From NCBI RefSeq assembly GCF_002557795.1, contig NZ_CP023777.1, forward strand, positions 1,690,001 to 1,754,000: a DNA stretch of 64,000 nucleotides, read 5' to 3'. Below are positions 1 to 8,669 of the stretch, piece by piece (position 1 is the first letter of the stretch; every line of letters starts with the position of its first letter). Both the position numbers and the translations under genes were made by a program. The notes under the pieces are model-generated. The model worked only from the letters and a program-made list of their open reading frames with translations. It did not search any database and was not told the DNA's origin. This DNA comes from Chitinophaga caeni (GTDB lineage: Bacteria; Bacteroidota; Bacteroidia; Chitinophagales; Chitinophagaceae).

Positions 1-1
1 G

Positions 2-928
2 ATATCCGTTCCTTCCGGCTCATTTACCAATATCAACGAAGGGTATGCCGCCCGTACGGATTGTTATCCTACGCATGTCCGCGATATTCAAGGAAGCGGG
101 CTTTACATGTTAACAAACCTCGGTGTTCCTTACCGCCGCGATGGTAATCAAGTGCCGCAAGGCTCGGGAAGTATTGCAGGGATATTAGTTCATGAAACGA
201 TGGATCGTTACGGTGGAGATATAGGCCGCTATGCTATCAGGCACCTTTCCAGGGAAGGGATCGATTTGAAAGAAGATAGAAGCCAAGGATTTTCCAATGT
301 ACTGGTGGAATGGAGCCGTTTCAAGAAAGAGTTTGCCGCGGCGCCCACTGCAAGCGAGAACCCGTTAACACCGGATATCGGCCAGGGAAAGTTGTACAAA
401 ACCGGCAATATTGATATGGACTTTACGGGTACAGGTATTTACGGCACAACAGATTATAACGGCTTAATACCAGAAGCTACCACCGTGAAAGGTTCCATTG
501 CCAATGGCGCTTGGGGAAGTAAAAATTGGTGGTCAACTGCCAACAACAGTGGCGAAGCATGGATGATCGAAGTCTCCTCTTCCGGAATTAGTACCCCTAT
601 CTCATTACAAATCGAAGGCAATTCGGACATCGGCGGCCCGAGGAATTTTATCGCGGAATGGTCTGATGGCAGCGGTAACTGGAATAGTATCGGTACCTAT
701 ACCTTACAGGATGTTACGAACTGGTCTAATACCTTGCTTACCCAGGTGCCCGGGCATAAGGTTTTAAACTTTAATTTGCCGGTGGCAGCAAGTGGCTTGG
801 AAAAGTTAGTTATCCGCTTGCGGGTTTTAAATAAAATTTGCGGATCAACAACCAATCCTAACGGTGGAACTTTAGGCGCCAACGGGGTTACCAGGTTAGC
901 GCACGTTTCATTGAAATATAATAAATGA
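2..928 (+). CDS. C-terminal part of an unrecognised, probably exported protein
   Basis: The frame is open from the window edge, so the true start lies upstream; the first internal ATG is at 107. The last ~170 residues are rich in Gly, Ser, Thr, Asn and Trp with alternating hydrophobic residues (for example GNWNSIGTYTLQDV), which suggests a beta-sandwich domain of the type found at the end of secreted Bacteroidetes proteins. The preceding part contains HETMDRYGGDIGRYAIRHL and a Trp/Arg-rich stretch that I cannot assign to a family. A strong hairpin terminator follows the stop. Function unknown. Confidence 0.75.
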   Translation: MSVPSGSFTNINEGYAARTDCYPTHVRDIQGSGLYMLTNLGVPYRRDGNQVPQGSGSIAGILVHETMDRYGGDIGRYAIRHLSREGIDLKEDRSQGFSNVLVEWSRFKKEFAAAPTASENPLTPDIGQGKLYKTGNIDMDFTGTGIYGTTDYNGLIPEATTVKGSIANGAWGSKNWWSTANNSGEAWMIEVSSSGISTPISLQIEGNSDIGGPRNFIAEWSDGSGNWNSIGTYTLQDVTNWSNTLLTQVPGHKVLNFNLPVAASGLEKLVIRLRVLNKICGSTTNPNGGTLGANGVTRLAHVSLKYNK

Positions 929-969
929 TGCCCCAATTTTGTATAACACTAATTATCTATTGAAAGTAA

Positions 970-1002
970 TGGGCCGCGCATTTGCGCGGCCCAATTGTTT
1001 TG
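970..1002 (+). terminator. Rho-independent terminator
   Basis: TGGGCCGCGC and GCGCGGCCCA form a 10-bp GC-rich stem with a 4-nt loop, followed by AATTGTTTT. It ends the upstream partial gene and makes any start between it and 1084 unlikely for the next gene. Confidence 0.85.
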
Positions 1003-1083
1003 TACTGCGGCTATACTTCAAGCCAAGTTCTTTATATTGATCATCATTGGGGTTCGGTAAGAAAGCATAAAATATTTATCGAC

Positions 1084-1425
1084 ATGAATATTAAAAAGAT
1101 TTCTATCCCGGTTATTGTTGCCTGTGCTACGGTCTGTTGCACCTTATTTAGTCATGCCGGGAGCTTTCCATTCATGCAGGAAATTACCCATGAGGGCTGC
1201 TATTCGGCCATAGAAGTATCGCGTATGCCCGGTAACTGGCCAACCGGCGATGGAGAAACGCCCTATGTACAATTAAAGAAGGATCAACAAATTACGGTTG
1301 AATACGGTACGGAGATGACCTCATCCGGAGGCTGTAGCGCGCCATTTAACGCCTATTGTTGTTTCAGGGTAGAGAAAGTAGGGAAAGATTGGAAAGTTAC
1401 CGGTATTACTTTTACCAGCTTGTAA
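1084..1425 (+). CDS. Small secreted Cys-containing hypothetical protein
   Basis: A 113-residue protein if translation starts at ATG 1084. The frame extends upstream to 982, but that segment overlaps the terminator hairpin, whereas MNIKKISIPVIVACATVCC gives a normal signal peptide with cleavage near SHAG. The mature part has four or more cysteines (EGCYSA, GGCSA, AYCCFR), suggesting a disulfide-stabilised extracytoplasmic domain. It stands alone between a terminator and an AT-rich spacer. I do not recognise the family. Confidence 0.7.
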   Translation: MNIKKISIPVIVACATVCCTLFSHAGSFPFMQEITHEGCYSAIEVSRMPGNWPTGDGETPYVQLKKDQQITVEYGTEMTSSGGCSAPFNAYCCFRVEKVGKDWKVTGITFTSL

Positions 1426-1601
1426 TTTTTTACAATCCAAGTAATTGATTATTAATTATCAATAGTATTTTTTTACTATTTAAAAATATTTATCCTATAG
1501 AAATAGTAGGGTAATAATGAAAATAAATTATCTTTACAGCAGCAAACACCACCGAAAGGCAGGTGCAAAACAAAAAATGTTTAACAATTAAAACTTACCC
1601 G

Positions 1602-2222
1602 ATGTCTATCTATCACCGCTACGCCGATGTTTTGCCGCTGGGTTTACCTGAAAATTTCAAGAAACCTAACTTGGAAAAACATTTAATTCAACCGCTGGAA
1701 GCCGGACAAGTTTTTCCTGCTATCCAGGTATTTTATCAAGATATATTGCAAGGGAGGGAACTTTTGCAATCGAAACAGGAGGTGTATACTGTTACCATCC
1801 AAAAGCCGTTGGTATTAGCATTTTATTCCGCTCAATGGTCGCTTTACGGAACTAAACGCTACGGGCAATTACAAGATCTGCATAATAGCACCAAGGTTTC
1901 CGGTGGATCATTTTTAATGGTCACCGGGGAAGATAAGGATACTTTCGAAGCGTGGCATGATGCCAGGATCCAGGCGAGCTTTGATATGTTCCAGGACCGC
2001 CGTTTCGAATTGTCGAAGCAAGTTGGGCTGTTCAGCAGCTCCGACCCTTTATGGGGGCGTGTTTCCGGTATTGACGCCGACACGTTTGCACCCGCGGTTT
2101 ACGTGATCGGGACAGACCATAAAATCATTTACAGTTTTGTTGATGATAACCTTACCCGCGAACTGGACAATAGGGAAGTAATCGCGGCAGTTAACGGGGC
2201 CCGCAAGAAAGCCGTAGCCTAA
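1602..2222 (+). CDS. Thioredoxin-fold peroxiredoxin-like protein lacking cysteine
   Basis: A 206-residue protein from ATG 1602; an in-frame GTG at 1563 would add 13 residues. The segment LVLAFYSAQWSLYGTKRYGQL matches the beta-alpha segment that carries the active-site cysteine in AhpC/TSA and TlpA proteins, and the later FAPAVYVIGTDHKIIYSF matches the cis-Pro and following strand. The usual W-C-x-x-C or peroxidatic Cys is replaced by WSLYG, and there is no cysteine anywhere from 1602 on. The fold is therefore inferred but thiol redox activity is not possible; it may have a binding or regulatory role. Convergent with the bestrophin gene. Confidence 0.75.
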   Translation: MSIYHRYADVLPLGLPENFKKPNLEKHLIQPLEAGQVFPAIQVFYQDILQGRELLQSKQEVYTVTIQKPLVLAFYSAQWSLYGTKRYGQLQDLHNSTKVSGGSFLMVTGEDKDTFEAWHDARIQASFDMFQDRRFELSKQVGLFSSSDPLWGRVSGIDADTFAPAVYVIGTDHKIIYSFVDDNLTRELDNREVIAAVNGARKKAVA

Positions 2223-2232
2223 AATATTTCTC

Positions 2233-3135
2233 CTACATTATATACAACCCATCTTCCTGGGCTTTGATCGGCCCGGGAATGTTGGGCGCCTGCAATGCTT
2301 CCAGCAAATTAATTTCTATATTTCTCGTGATAGCATCCAGTGAAATACCCATATGGGAATCTTCGAAGGGATTCATGATGCTCAACCCGTTCTTATGCGT
2401 AACGTGGAATACGAAACCGAAAGCCCAACCGAAGATAATCGACCATGCCCCGATAGTTTCCGTCATCGTTAAAGTGTTCAGGATTACATAAAACCAGATA
2501 AATATCGACGTAAAGAAAGAATAGCTCGGGGGAAAAACCGTTCCCTTGATGCGCTCCGACTTTCCCATGCCATCGCAATGTTTTACTATCAGTTCATCGA
2601 TCGCTTTAAACCTGAACTCATCTATAGCCCCGATCTGTTGTAACATTTGCAAATCCTTGGATTGTAAATTTATTATCGCGTTGGGAACGTTGAAACTCCC
2701 TTGTACGCGGGCCAGGTCATCGGCAGCTAAATAACGTATGTAATAATCATCATTCGTACTCCTCAAACCGGATTTCAATGCATATAAGAATGCGAGGTGC
2801 CTTTGTACCATCCGCCGGGCAATTTGCTGGGCCTCGAAGTCATGGCTGGTATAAGACAGTAAACTCCTTGCCAGCGAGCGGGAATCATTCACGATGCCGC
2901 CCCAAATAATCCTCGCTTCCCACCAACGATCGTAAGCCTGGTTATTGTTGAAACCGATGAAAAACGCAATGGCCGTACCCAGCACTCCTATGATGCCGCC
3001 GGGAACAGAAATATGGCTTTTCATATAATATGTATCGATGTAATACGCTACTGTACAGCACAAGAGGATCCATAAATCAACTTTCCATGTAAATCGGAAT
3101 ATTTCTCTAAAGGATAATTTATTACGGAGTAACAT
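2233..3135 (-). CDS. Bestrophin-family anion channel
   Basis: A 300-residue bestrophin/UPF0187 (YneE-like) membrane protein. The family forms pentameric, inner-membrane anion-selective channels. Visible features are an N-terminal membrane helix (WILLCCTVAYYIDTYY), a second one (GVLGTAIAFFIGFNNNQAYDRWWEAR) that carries the family hallmark N-x-x-x-x-R-WWE, and two C-terminal helices around residues 205-250. The conserved MNPFEDSHMGISLDAITRNIE motif lies near residues 255-275. Length is normal. It is transcribed toward the peroxiredoxin-like gene with 10 bp between the stops, and is preceded by a 230-bp AT-rich spacer. Confidence 0.92.
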   Translation of the reverse strand: MLLRNKLSFREIFRFTWKVDLWILLCCTVAYYIDTYYMKSHISVPGGIIGVLGTAIAFFIGFNNNQAYDRWWEARIIWGGIVNDSRSLARSLLSYTSHDFEAQQIARRMVQRHLAFLYALKSGLRSTNDDYYIRYLAADDLARVQGSFNVPNAIINLQSKDLQMLQQIGAIDEFRFKAIDELIVKHCDGMGKSERIKGTVFPPSYSFFTSIFIWFYVILNTLTMTETIGAWSIIFGWAFGFVFHVTHKNGLSIMNPFEDSHMGISLDAITRNIEINLLEALQAPNIPGPIKAQEDGLYIM

Positions 3136-3365
3136 ATGTTGAATTTATTTATTTAAACAACAGGCAAACATCCAAAATTGTTAAACACCAAATTTGACTA
3201 GGAAATTTGAGGAATATGTGTATATTTTACATTTCTTAGCATAAATTGTGAGCATTCAACCAAAATCAAGATAAATTTAGCGGATAGCGGCTGGACTTAC
3301 AAGATTTATATTAAACAGTGAACGAGTGCTGAAGCACTATTTTTAATTGCTAAACGAATTACTCG

Positions 3366-3914
3366 GTGGTGAAAATTACTGACCAAGCGTTGGTGACAAT
3401 GCTACAGCGTGATAACGAAGAGGCTTTCCGGGAGATTTATAACCGTCATTGGAAAAACGTTTATACGCAAGCATTGATTAAAACAGGGCTTCCAGAAGAT
3501 GCCCGCGATCTCACGCAGGAAATATTTCTTTACTTGTGGAAGAAACGCCATGAGATCAATATAACTACTACGGTACCTACTTATTTACAGGCTGCCCTGC
3601 GGCATAAAATAATCGACTATTACCGGGGCAAAGCCGTGAAGCAACGTTATTATGAACAGGCGTTTTTAAGCGGCTTGGAAGCCGTCACCGAAGCTAACCA
3701 TGAACCCTACCAACTCAAGGAGTTGACCCACATTATTGAAAGTGAAATACAGTTGATGCCTGCCCGCATGAAAGAAATTTTCTTGTTAAGCCGGGATGAA
3801 GATCTGCCTTCCGCCCAAATTGCAGCCCGCCTGGAGCTTTCTGATCAAACCGTTAGAAATCAAATCAGTACCGCCATTCAGCGTATCCGTAAGTGTTTGA
3901 TGGAACATCATTAA
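3366..3914 (+). CDS. ECF (RpoE-like) RNA polymerase sigma factor
   Basis: A 182-residue ECF sigma factor of the FecI-like type that pairs with FecR in Bacteroidetes. Sigma region 2 includes ARDLTQEIFLYLWKKR near residues 44-60. Region 4 is a helix-turn-helix (SAQIAARLELSDQTVRNQIS) near 146-165. The start is GTG 3366 or the adjacent GTG 3369; no ATG precedes the conserved region. It is followed 116 bp later by a FecR anti-sigma gene and then SusC/SusD. The expected job is to activate this uptake locus when the SusC receptor signals substrate. Confidence 0.93.
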   Translation: MVKITDQALVTMLQRDNEEAFREIYNRHWKNVYTQALIKTGLPEDARDLTQEIFLYLWKKRHEINITTTVPTYLQAALRHKIIDYYRGKAVKQRYYEQAFLSGLEAVTEANHEPYQLKELTHIIESEIQLMPARMKEIFLLSRDEDLPSAQIAARLELSDQTVRNQISTAIQRIRKCLMEHH

Positions 3915-4030
3915 CCGGGCTTAGTTCCCGGCAGGAATTTTTTTTAATGTTGTCTAGTACATAATTGTTCTTTCATCGACTAAATATTAGGTAGCAATTT
4001 TCAAGCAATAAATTTTTAAGAATTAACAAG

Positions 4031-5092
4031 GTGAATCAATCGCGTTTACAAGTGCTTTTAATCAAGTATGGTAATAATGAATGCACGGAAGAGGAACTGC
4101 AGGAGTTGGCTGCTTGGTACGAAGGTCTGAACGCTTTAGGCAAGCCGCTGCCGCTGTCTGACAGCGTAGCAGATGAGGCAGTTGCCGATGATATATGGGC
4201 CGGAATTGCGACCCAGGCTAGCCTGGACCCGGTTCGTCAACCGCGTTCTAAGTACCGGAAGATCATTTATTACATGAGCGCTGCTGCCGTTGTGTTGCTA
4301 GGTATGTTCATGCTGTTCAAATCGTTTTGGAAAGAATCCGTGCAACCAAGCCCGGTTTTAGCCGAAATGCCCCTGTTGAAAACAGAGAAAGGCGTTATTT
4401 CCGAAGTAACCTTGCTCGATGGTACAAGGGTAAAGCTTAATGCCGACAGCAAACTGCATTATAATAGTGATTTCAACCAAACGAACCGCGAGATTTTCCT
4501 CGATGGCGAGGCTTATTTCGAAGTGGTGAAATCCAGTAATATGCCTTTCATCATCCATGCCAACAATATGGATATCGAAGTATTAGGCACAACTTTCAAC
4601 GTGAAAGCTTATAAATCTGATAAAACTACGGAAGCCAGCTTGGTTACCGGCAAGATTGCCATCACGATGAAAGCCGGGAAACTCGGTAATAAAAGGATCA
4701 TCCTGGAACCGAACCAGAAAGTTGTGATGCTCAACCCGGAAGTGTTGAAATCGCTGGAAGTGTTACCCACGGCTAGCCAAGGAGTTTTACAGGATCAAGG
4801 TTATGCAGTGGACCAGTTATCACGCAGCCAATTGGATCAAACGGTTTTGGAAACCAGTTGGATACACAATAGGTTAGACATCAACGATGAAAGCTTAGAA
4901 GAAATCATAACCCGCTTAGAGAGAAGGTATAATGTGAATATCAAACTAAAAGATAAGGACTTATTACATGCCCGTTACACGGGTAGTTTCGAACAGGAAA
5001 GCATCTCGGAAGTGCTGGATGCACTGAGGCTTTCCAGCCCAAAACCTTTCAAATTTAAACAGGAAAAAACCACGATTCTGATTACAAAATAA
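4031..5092 (+). CDS. FecR-family anti-sigma factor
   Basis: A 353-residue single-pass membrane regulator. The cytoplasmic N-terminus (~1-80) would bind the sigma factor encoded upstream. A membrane helix is at about 77-97 (IIYYMSAAAVVLLGMFMLF). The periplasmic FecR domain (~115-215) contains LLDGTRVKLNADSKLHY, FLDGEAYFEV and VLGTTFNVKAY. The C-terminal DUF4974-like domain (~270-353) contains RLERRYNVNIKLKD. The start is GTG 4031. It would transmit the state of the SusC STN domain to the sigma factor. Confidence 0.93.
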   Translation: MNQSRLQVLLIKYGNNECTEEELQELAAWYEGLNALGKPLPLSDSVADEAVADDIWAGIATQASLDPVRQPRSKYRKIIYYMSAAAVVLLGMFMLFKSFWKESVQPSPVLAEMPLLKTEKGVISEVTLLDGTRVKLNADSKLHYNSDFNQTNREIFLDGEAYFEVVKSSNMPFIIHANNMDIEVLGTTFNVKAYKSDKTTEASLVTGKIAITMKAGKLGNKRIILEPNQKVVMLNPEVLKSLEVLPTASQGVLQDQGYAVDQLSRSQLDQTVLETSWIHNRLDINDESLEEIITRLERRYNVNIKLKDKDLLHARYTGSFEQESISEVLDALRLSSPKPFKFKQEKTTILITK

Positions 5093-5133
5093 TCGCCTAT
5101 GTAGCATCATTCAAAACTATTCCACCAATCAAA

Positions 5134-5160
5134 AAGGGAAATGCTGTGAACACTTCCCTT
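5134..5160 (+). terminator. Weak hairpin between fecR and susC
   Basis: AAGGGAA and TTCCCTT form a 7-bp stem around a 13-nt loop. No T-run follows, so this may be an attenuator or mRNA-stability structure rather than a true terminator. Confidence 0.35.
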
Positions 5161-5244
5161 GGCGATTTAGAAAAAACAAAAGGTTAGGTGCCAAATGGAA
5201 CTGTACCCTGCCTTCATTTTATGAACTAAAATCTTACTAAAAGT

Positions 5245-8200
5245 ATGAAAAAAATCAGACTTGGTGGGGATTCTTTGCCCTATCCAATCTTAAAAGTCTT
5301 TCTTGTTATGAAGCTTGCTTTCTTGGTCGTATTGGTATCATGTATGCAAGTATCTGCCGGGGTTTTTGGTCAAAACACACATTTGAGCTTGAAAGCTGAG
5401 GATATGAAGTTTTCCAAGATGCTGAAGCTGATCGAAAGAAAACTACCTTACCGCTTTGTTTATAGCACGGACTTAGTTCCTTCTGATAAAAAGGTTAGCC
5501 TGGATGTTACCGATGCTTCTTTGGATGAGGTCATGGCCAAAATCTTAGCAGATACAGATCTCGAGTTTAAACTCATCTCTAAAAAATTAATCGTTATTGC
5601 ACCCAAGGCTTCCGATATACAGGAAGTAAGGGTGAAAGGTAAAGTAACCGACTCTTCCGGTATGGCTTTACCGGGCGTCTCCGTGCGCGTGGTTGGCACC
5701 AATACCGGGACCATTACCAATGGCTCCGGCGAATATGAACTCAGCGCTCCCGGTAATGCGAGCTTGGAATTTAGTTATATAGGATACCTTTCTCAAACCG
5801 TGGCTATCAACAACCGCACTGAAATTAATATCAAGCTAGCGGATAATAGCAAAGGTTTGAATGAAGTAGTGGTCGTGGGTTTCGGTACGCAACGTAAGGC
5901 CAACCTTTCCGGCGCCGTGGCAACCATCAGCACAAAATCTATTTCCAACCGCCCGGTAGCTTCCGTGCAGGAATCTTTACAAGGGGTTTCTCCCGGTTTA
6001 ACGATCCTCAATCGCCCCGGTGATGTAGGCTCTGAATCCAATATCACGATGACGGTGCGCGGTAGAACGAATTTAGGTTCTCCCGGGCCATTAATTATCA
6101 TCGACGGTATACCGGTTTCCAACCGCGAATTCCAGTCTTTGAAACCTTCCGATATAGAATCGATGTCTGTATTGAAAGATGCGGCTTCATCTGCTATTTA
6201 CGGTTCCCGTGCTGCCAACGGTGTTATCTTGGTAACAACGAAGAAGGGCGAAGAAGGTAGAACTTCTATCGATTTGAATGCGAGCTACGGTTGGCAGTCA
6301 CCCACCCGCCATTTTGAATACCTGGGTTCTTATGATTATGCTACGCTTTATAATGAAGCATTGTCCAATGCTGGGAAAGACCCCAAGTTCACGGCAGAAC
6401 AATTACAATATTTCAAAGATGGTTCCAGGCCGGATGAATATCCGAATACCGATTGGTACAAGGAGGCATTGGTAAAAAATCCCGCGTTGAAGGATGTTAA
6501 CCTGGGCGTTTCAGGTGGTTCGAAAAAATCACAGTACTACTTGGGCTTGGGTTACTTGGGACAAGAATCCCTCGTGCAAAACAAGGACTTGAACCGTTAC
6601 AATTTAAGGTTGAACGCTTCTTCACAAGTATTGCCTATTTTGAATATCGGTACCAATATTTCGTTCATTAAGCAAGATAGGGATACCAAGGGCGGTGAAT
6701 TAAACTGGGTAGCTTTAAACCGCTTGGTGCCTTCCATGGTGGCCATTCATAGCGATGGTACCTGGGGTACGATCAACGGGGGCAGCGCTGATGCTACGCT
6801 CGCCAAAGACAACGTGTTAAGAAACATGGCCGAAGGTGGCCGCGGCTATTCCCGCGATAATATCACCCAAGCAGGTTTAACAGCAAAATTAACACCCTTA
6901 CCCGGCTTGATGATCTACGGTCAAGGTTCATTGAAGTATAACAACAATATGAGCTTTGCCTTTACAAATACTTTACCGCCGTTAATCAACTTCCTGACGA
7001 AAGAAGAAATGACTTCTACCCGCGTTACGCAAAACCAAATGGTGGAACGCTGGAGCCGCCGCCAGGAAACATTGATTCAAGGATACGCTGAATATGAGAA
7101 ACAAATCAAGGCACATCACTTTAAATTGATGGTGGGCGCTTCGCAAGAAAGAAACCTGTACCGTTATATCGCCGGTGGTCGCCTGAATTTCCCGAATAAC
7201 CAGGCCGGTATCTTGGATTTGGGTAGTAGCGTGGATTTACCTACGGAAAATGATTCTTATTATGGTACAAATGTTCCGCTGAACCGTTCTTACGAAGAGT
7301 TCTGGGGCATCCTTTCTTATTTCGGTAGGATCAATTACGATTATAAAGGGAAATATATTTTCGAAGCCAATTTCCGCCAGGATTATTCTTCCCGTTTCCA
7401 TCCCGATTACCGCCAGGCGAATTTCCCGTCATTATCGGCTGCATGGAGAATGTCGGAAGAACCATTCCTGCGGAATGCCACTTTCTTAGATAACTTGAAA
7501 CTACGTGCTTCATGGGGTATCCTGGGTAATGAGAGCAGCACTCCTTTGGGGAACTATCTCGATTTGCTGAAATACGGCGCCGTATACAGTTTCAATGGTA
7601 CGCAAGTAAATGGTGCCTATCAAGATCGCGGGGTAAATATCGAAGCCTCTTGGGAGAATGTGTATATGACGGATTTCGGTGTAGATGCCACTTTCTTAAA
7701 AGGTAAGATCGATGTTGTTGCTGATTACTATATCAAAACAACTAAAGATATCCTGGTTCCGATTACAGTAGGTAATACATATGCATTAAAAGCGCCGACT
7801 GTAAACCAAGGCTCTACCCGCAATAAAGGTATCGAGTTGGCAGTTACTTACAACGATAGGATCGGCAAGGATTTCACTTTCAGCATTTCAGGGAATATCT
7901 CTAAAATCAACAATGAAATCCTGAACCTGGGTGAAGTAAATGAAAGGATCAGCGATAAATGGATTGAAAGGGTAGGCGGTTCTGTAGGCGACTTCTACGG
8001 ATTGCAAGCTATCGGTTTATTTGTTGATGACGCAGACGTTGCTAATAGCCCAAAACAAGCATCTGCAACAAAACCGGGCGATATCAAGTACAAGGATCAG
8101 AACGGCGATAAAATCATCGATGCTAATGACCGCGTGGTGATTGGAAATGACGTTCCTTGGTTTAACTACGGTTTCAGCATCACCGCGAATTATAAAGGCA

Positions 8201-8643
8201 TCGACTTCTCTATCCTGGGTTACGGGGTTACCAATGTTGAAACTTATCTCGACAACGAGGCTTCTTATGCATTCTTCAACGGTGCCGGTGTGAAGCCTTT
8301 GCATAAAAATCGCTGGACAAAAGAAAATCCGGATCCTAATGCAGATTATCCCCGTTTGTTGTTGAGTTCCGATGGACAGCATAACTATAATAATAACAAC
8401 TCGTTCTGGCTGTTCGATGCATCTTATTTCAGGATCAGGGCGCTAACATTGGGTTACACATTACCGGAAAAATTGACACGGAAGGCCAGCATCAAGAATG
8501 CCCGCTTGTACGTGGCAGCTAATAATCCATTTACGATCATGTTTGATGATCGCCTGACCGACTACGATCCGGAGATCGCATCGGGCCGTGGTGGATATCC
8601 CGGTATCAAGACTTGGAGTGTAGGGATTAACGTGAAATTCTAA
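5245..8643 (+). CDS. SusC/RagA TonB-linked outer-membrane receptor (locus 1)
   Basis: A 1132-residue TonB-dependent transporter. It has a signal segment ending near residue 43 (FGQ), an STN signalling domain (~48-118, the part that talks to FecR) and a carboxypeptidase-regulatory-like domain (~128-200, VRVKGKVTDSSGMALPGVSV). The SusC signature EVVVVGFGTQRKANLSGAV is at ~208, followed by a plug (IIDGIPVSNREF, ASSAIYGSRAANGVILVTTKKG) and a 22-strand barrel ending in a terminal Phe (INVKF). With the SusD lipoprotein encoded 26 bp downstream it forms the outer-membrane uptake complex. The STN domain fits the ECF/FecR pair just upstream. Substrate cannot be read from the sequence; no glycosidase is linked. 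Confidence 0.96.
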   Translation: MKKIRLGGDSLPYPILKVFLVMKLAFLVVLVSCMQVSAGVFGQNTHLSLKAEDMKFSKMLKLIERKLPYRFVYSTDLVPSDKKVSLDVTDASLDEVMAKILADTDLEFKLISKKLIVIAPKASDIQEVRVKGKVTDSSGMALPGVSVRVVGTNTGTITNGSGEYELSAPGNASLEFSYIGYLSQTVAINNRTEINIKLADNSKGLNEVVVVGFGTQRKANLSGAVATISTKSISNRPVASVQESLQGVSPGLTILNRPGDVGSESNITMTVRGRTNLGSPGPLIIIDGIPVSNREFQSLKPSDIESMSVLKDAASSAIYGSRAANGVILVTTKKGEEGRTSIDLNASYGWQSPTRHFEYLGSYDYATLYNEALSNAGKDPKFTAEQLQYFKDGSRPDEYPNTDWYKEALVKNPALKDVNLGVSGGSKKSQYYLGLGYLGQESLVQNKDLNRYNLRLNASSQVLPILNIGTNISFIKQDRDTKGGELNWVALNRLVPSMVAIHSDGTWGTINGGSADATLAKDNVLRNMAEGGRGYSRDNITQAGLTAKLTPLPGLMIYGQGSLKYNNNMSFAFTNTLPPLINFLTKEEMTSTRVTQNQMVERWSRRQETLIQGYAEYEKQIKAHHFKLMVGASQERNLYRYIAGGRLNFPNNQAGILDLGSSVDLPTENDSYYGTNVPLNRSYEEFWGILSYFGRINYDYKGKYIFEANFRQDYSSRFHPDYRQANFPSLSAAWRMSEEPFLRNATFLDNLKLRASWGILGNESSTPLGNYLDLLKYGAVYSFNGTQVNGAYQDRGVNIEASWENVYMTDFGVDATFLKGKIDVVADYYIKTTKDILVPITVGNTYALKAPTVNQGSTRNKGIELAVTYNDRIGKDFTFSISGNISKINNEILNLGEVNERISDKWIERVGGSVGDFYGLQAIGLFVDDADVANSPKQASATKPGDIKYKDQNGDKIIDANDRVVIGNDVPWFNYGFSITANYKGIDFSILGYGVTNVETYLDNEASYAFFNGAGVKPLHKNRWTKENPDPNADYPRLLLSSDGQHNYNNNNSFWLFDASYFRIRALTLGYTLPEKLTRKASIKNARLYVAANNPFTIMFDDRLTDYDPEIASGRGGYPGIKTWSVGINVKF

Positions 8644-8669
8644 CCGTGTTATTGAAAAAAAATCTGAAC

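Noticed and set aside
982..1083. N-terminal extension of the small secreted protein
   Set aside because: It begins inside the terminator hairpin of the previous gene and would bury the signal peptide; ATG 1084 is better.
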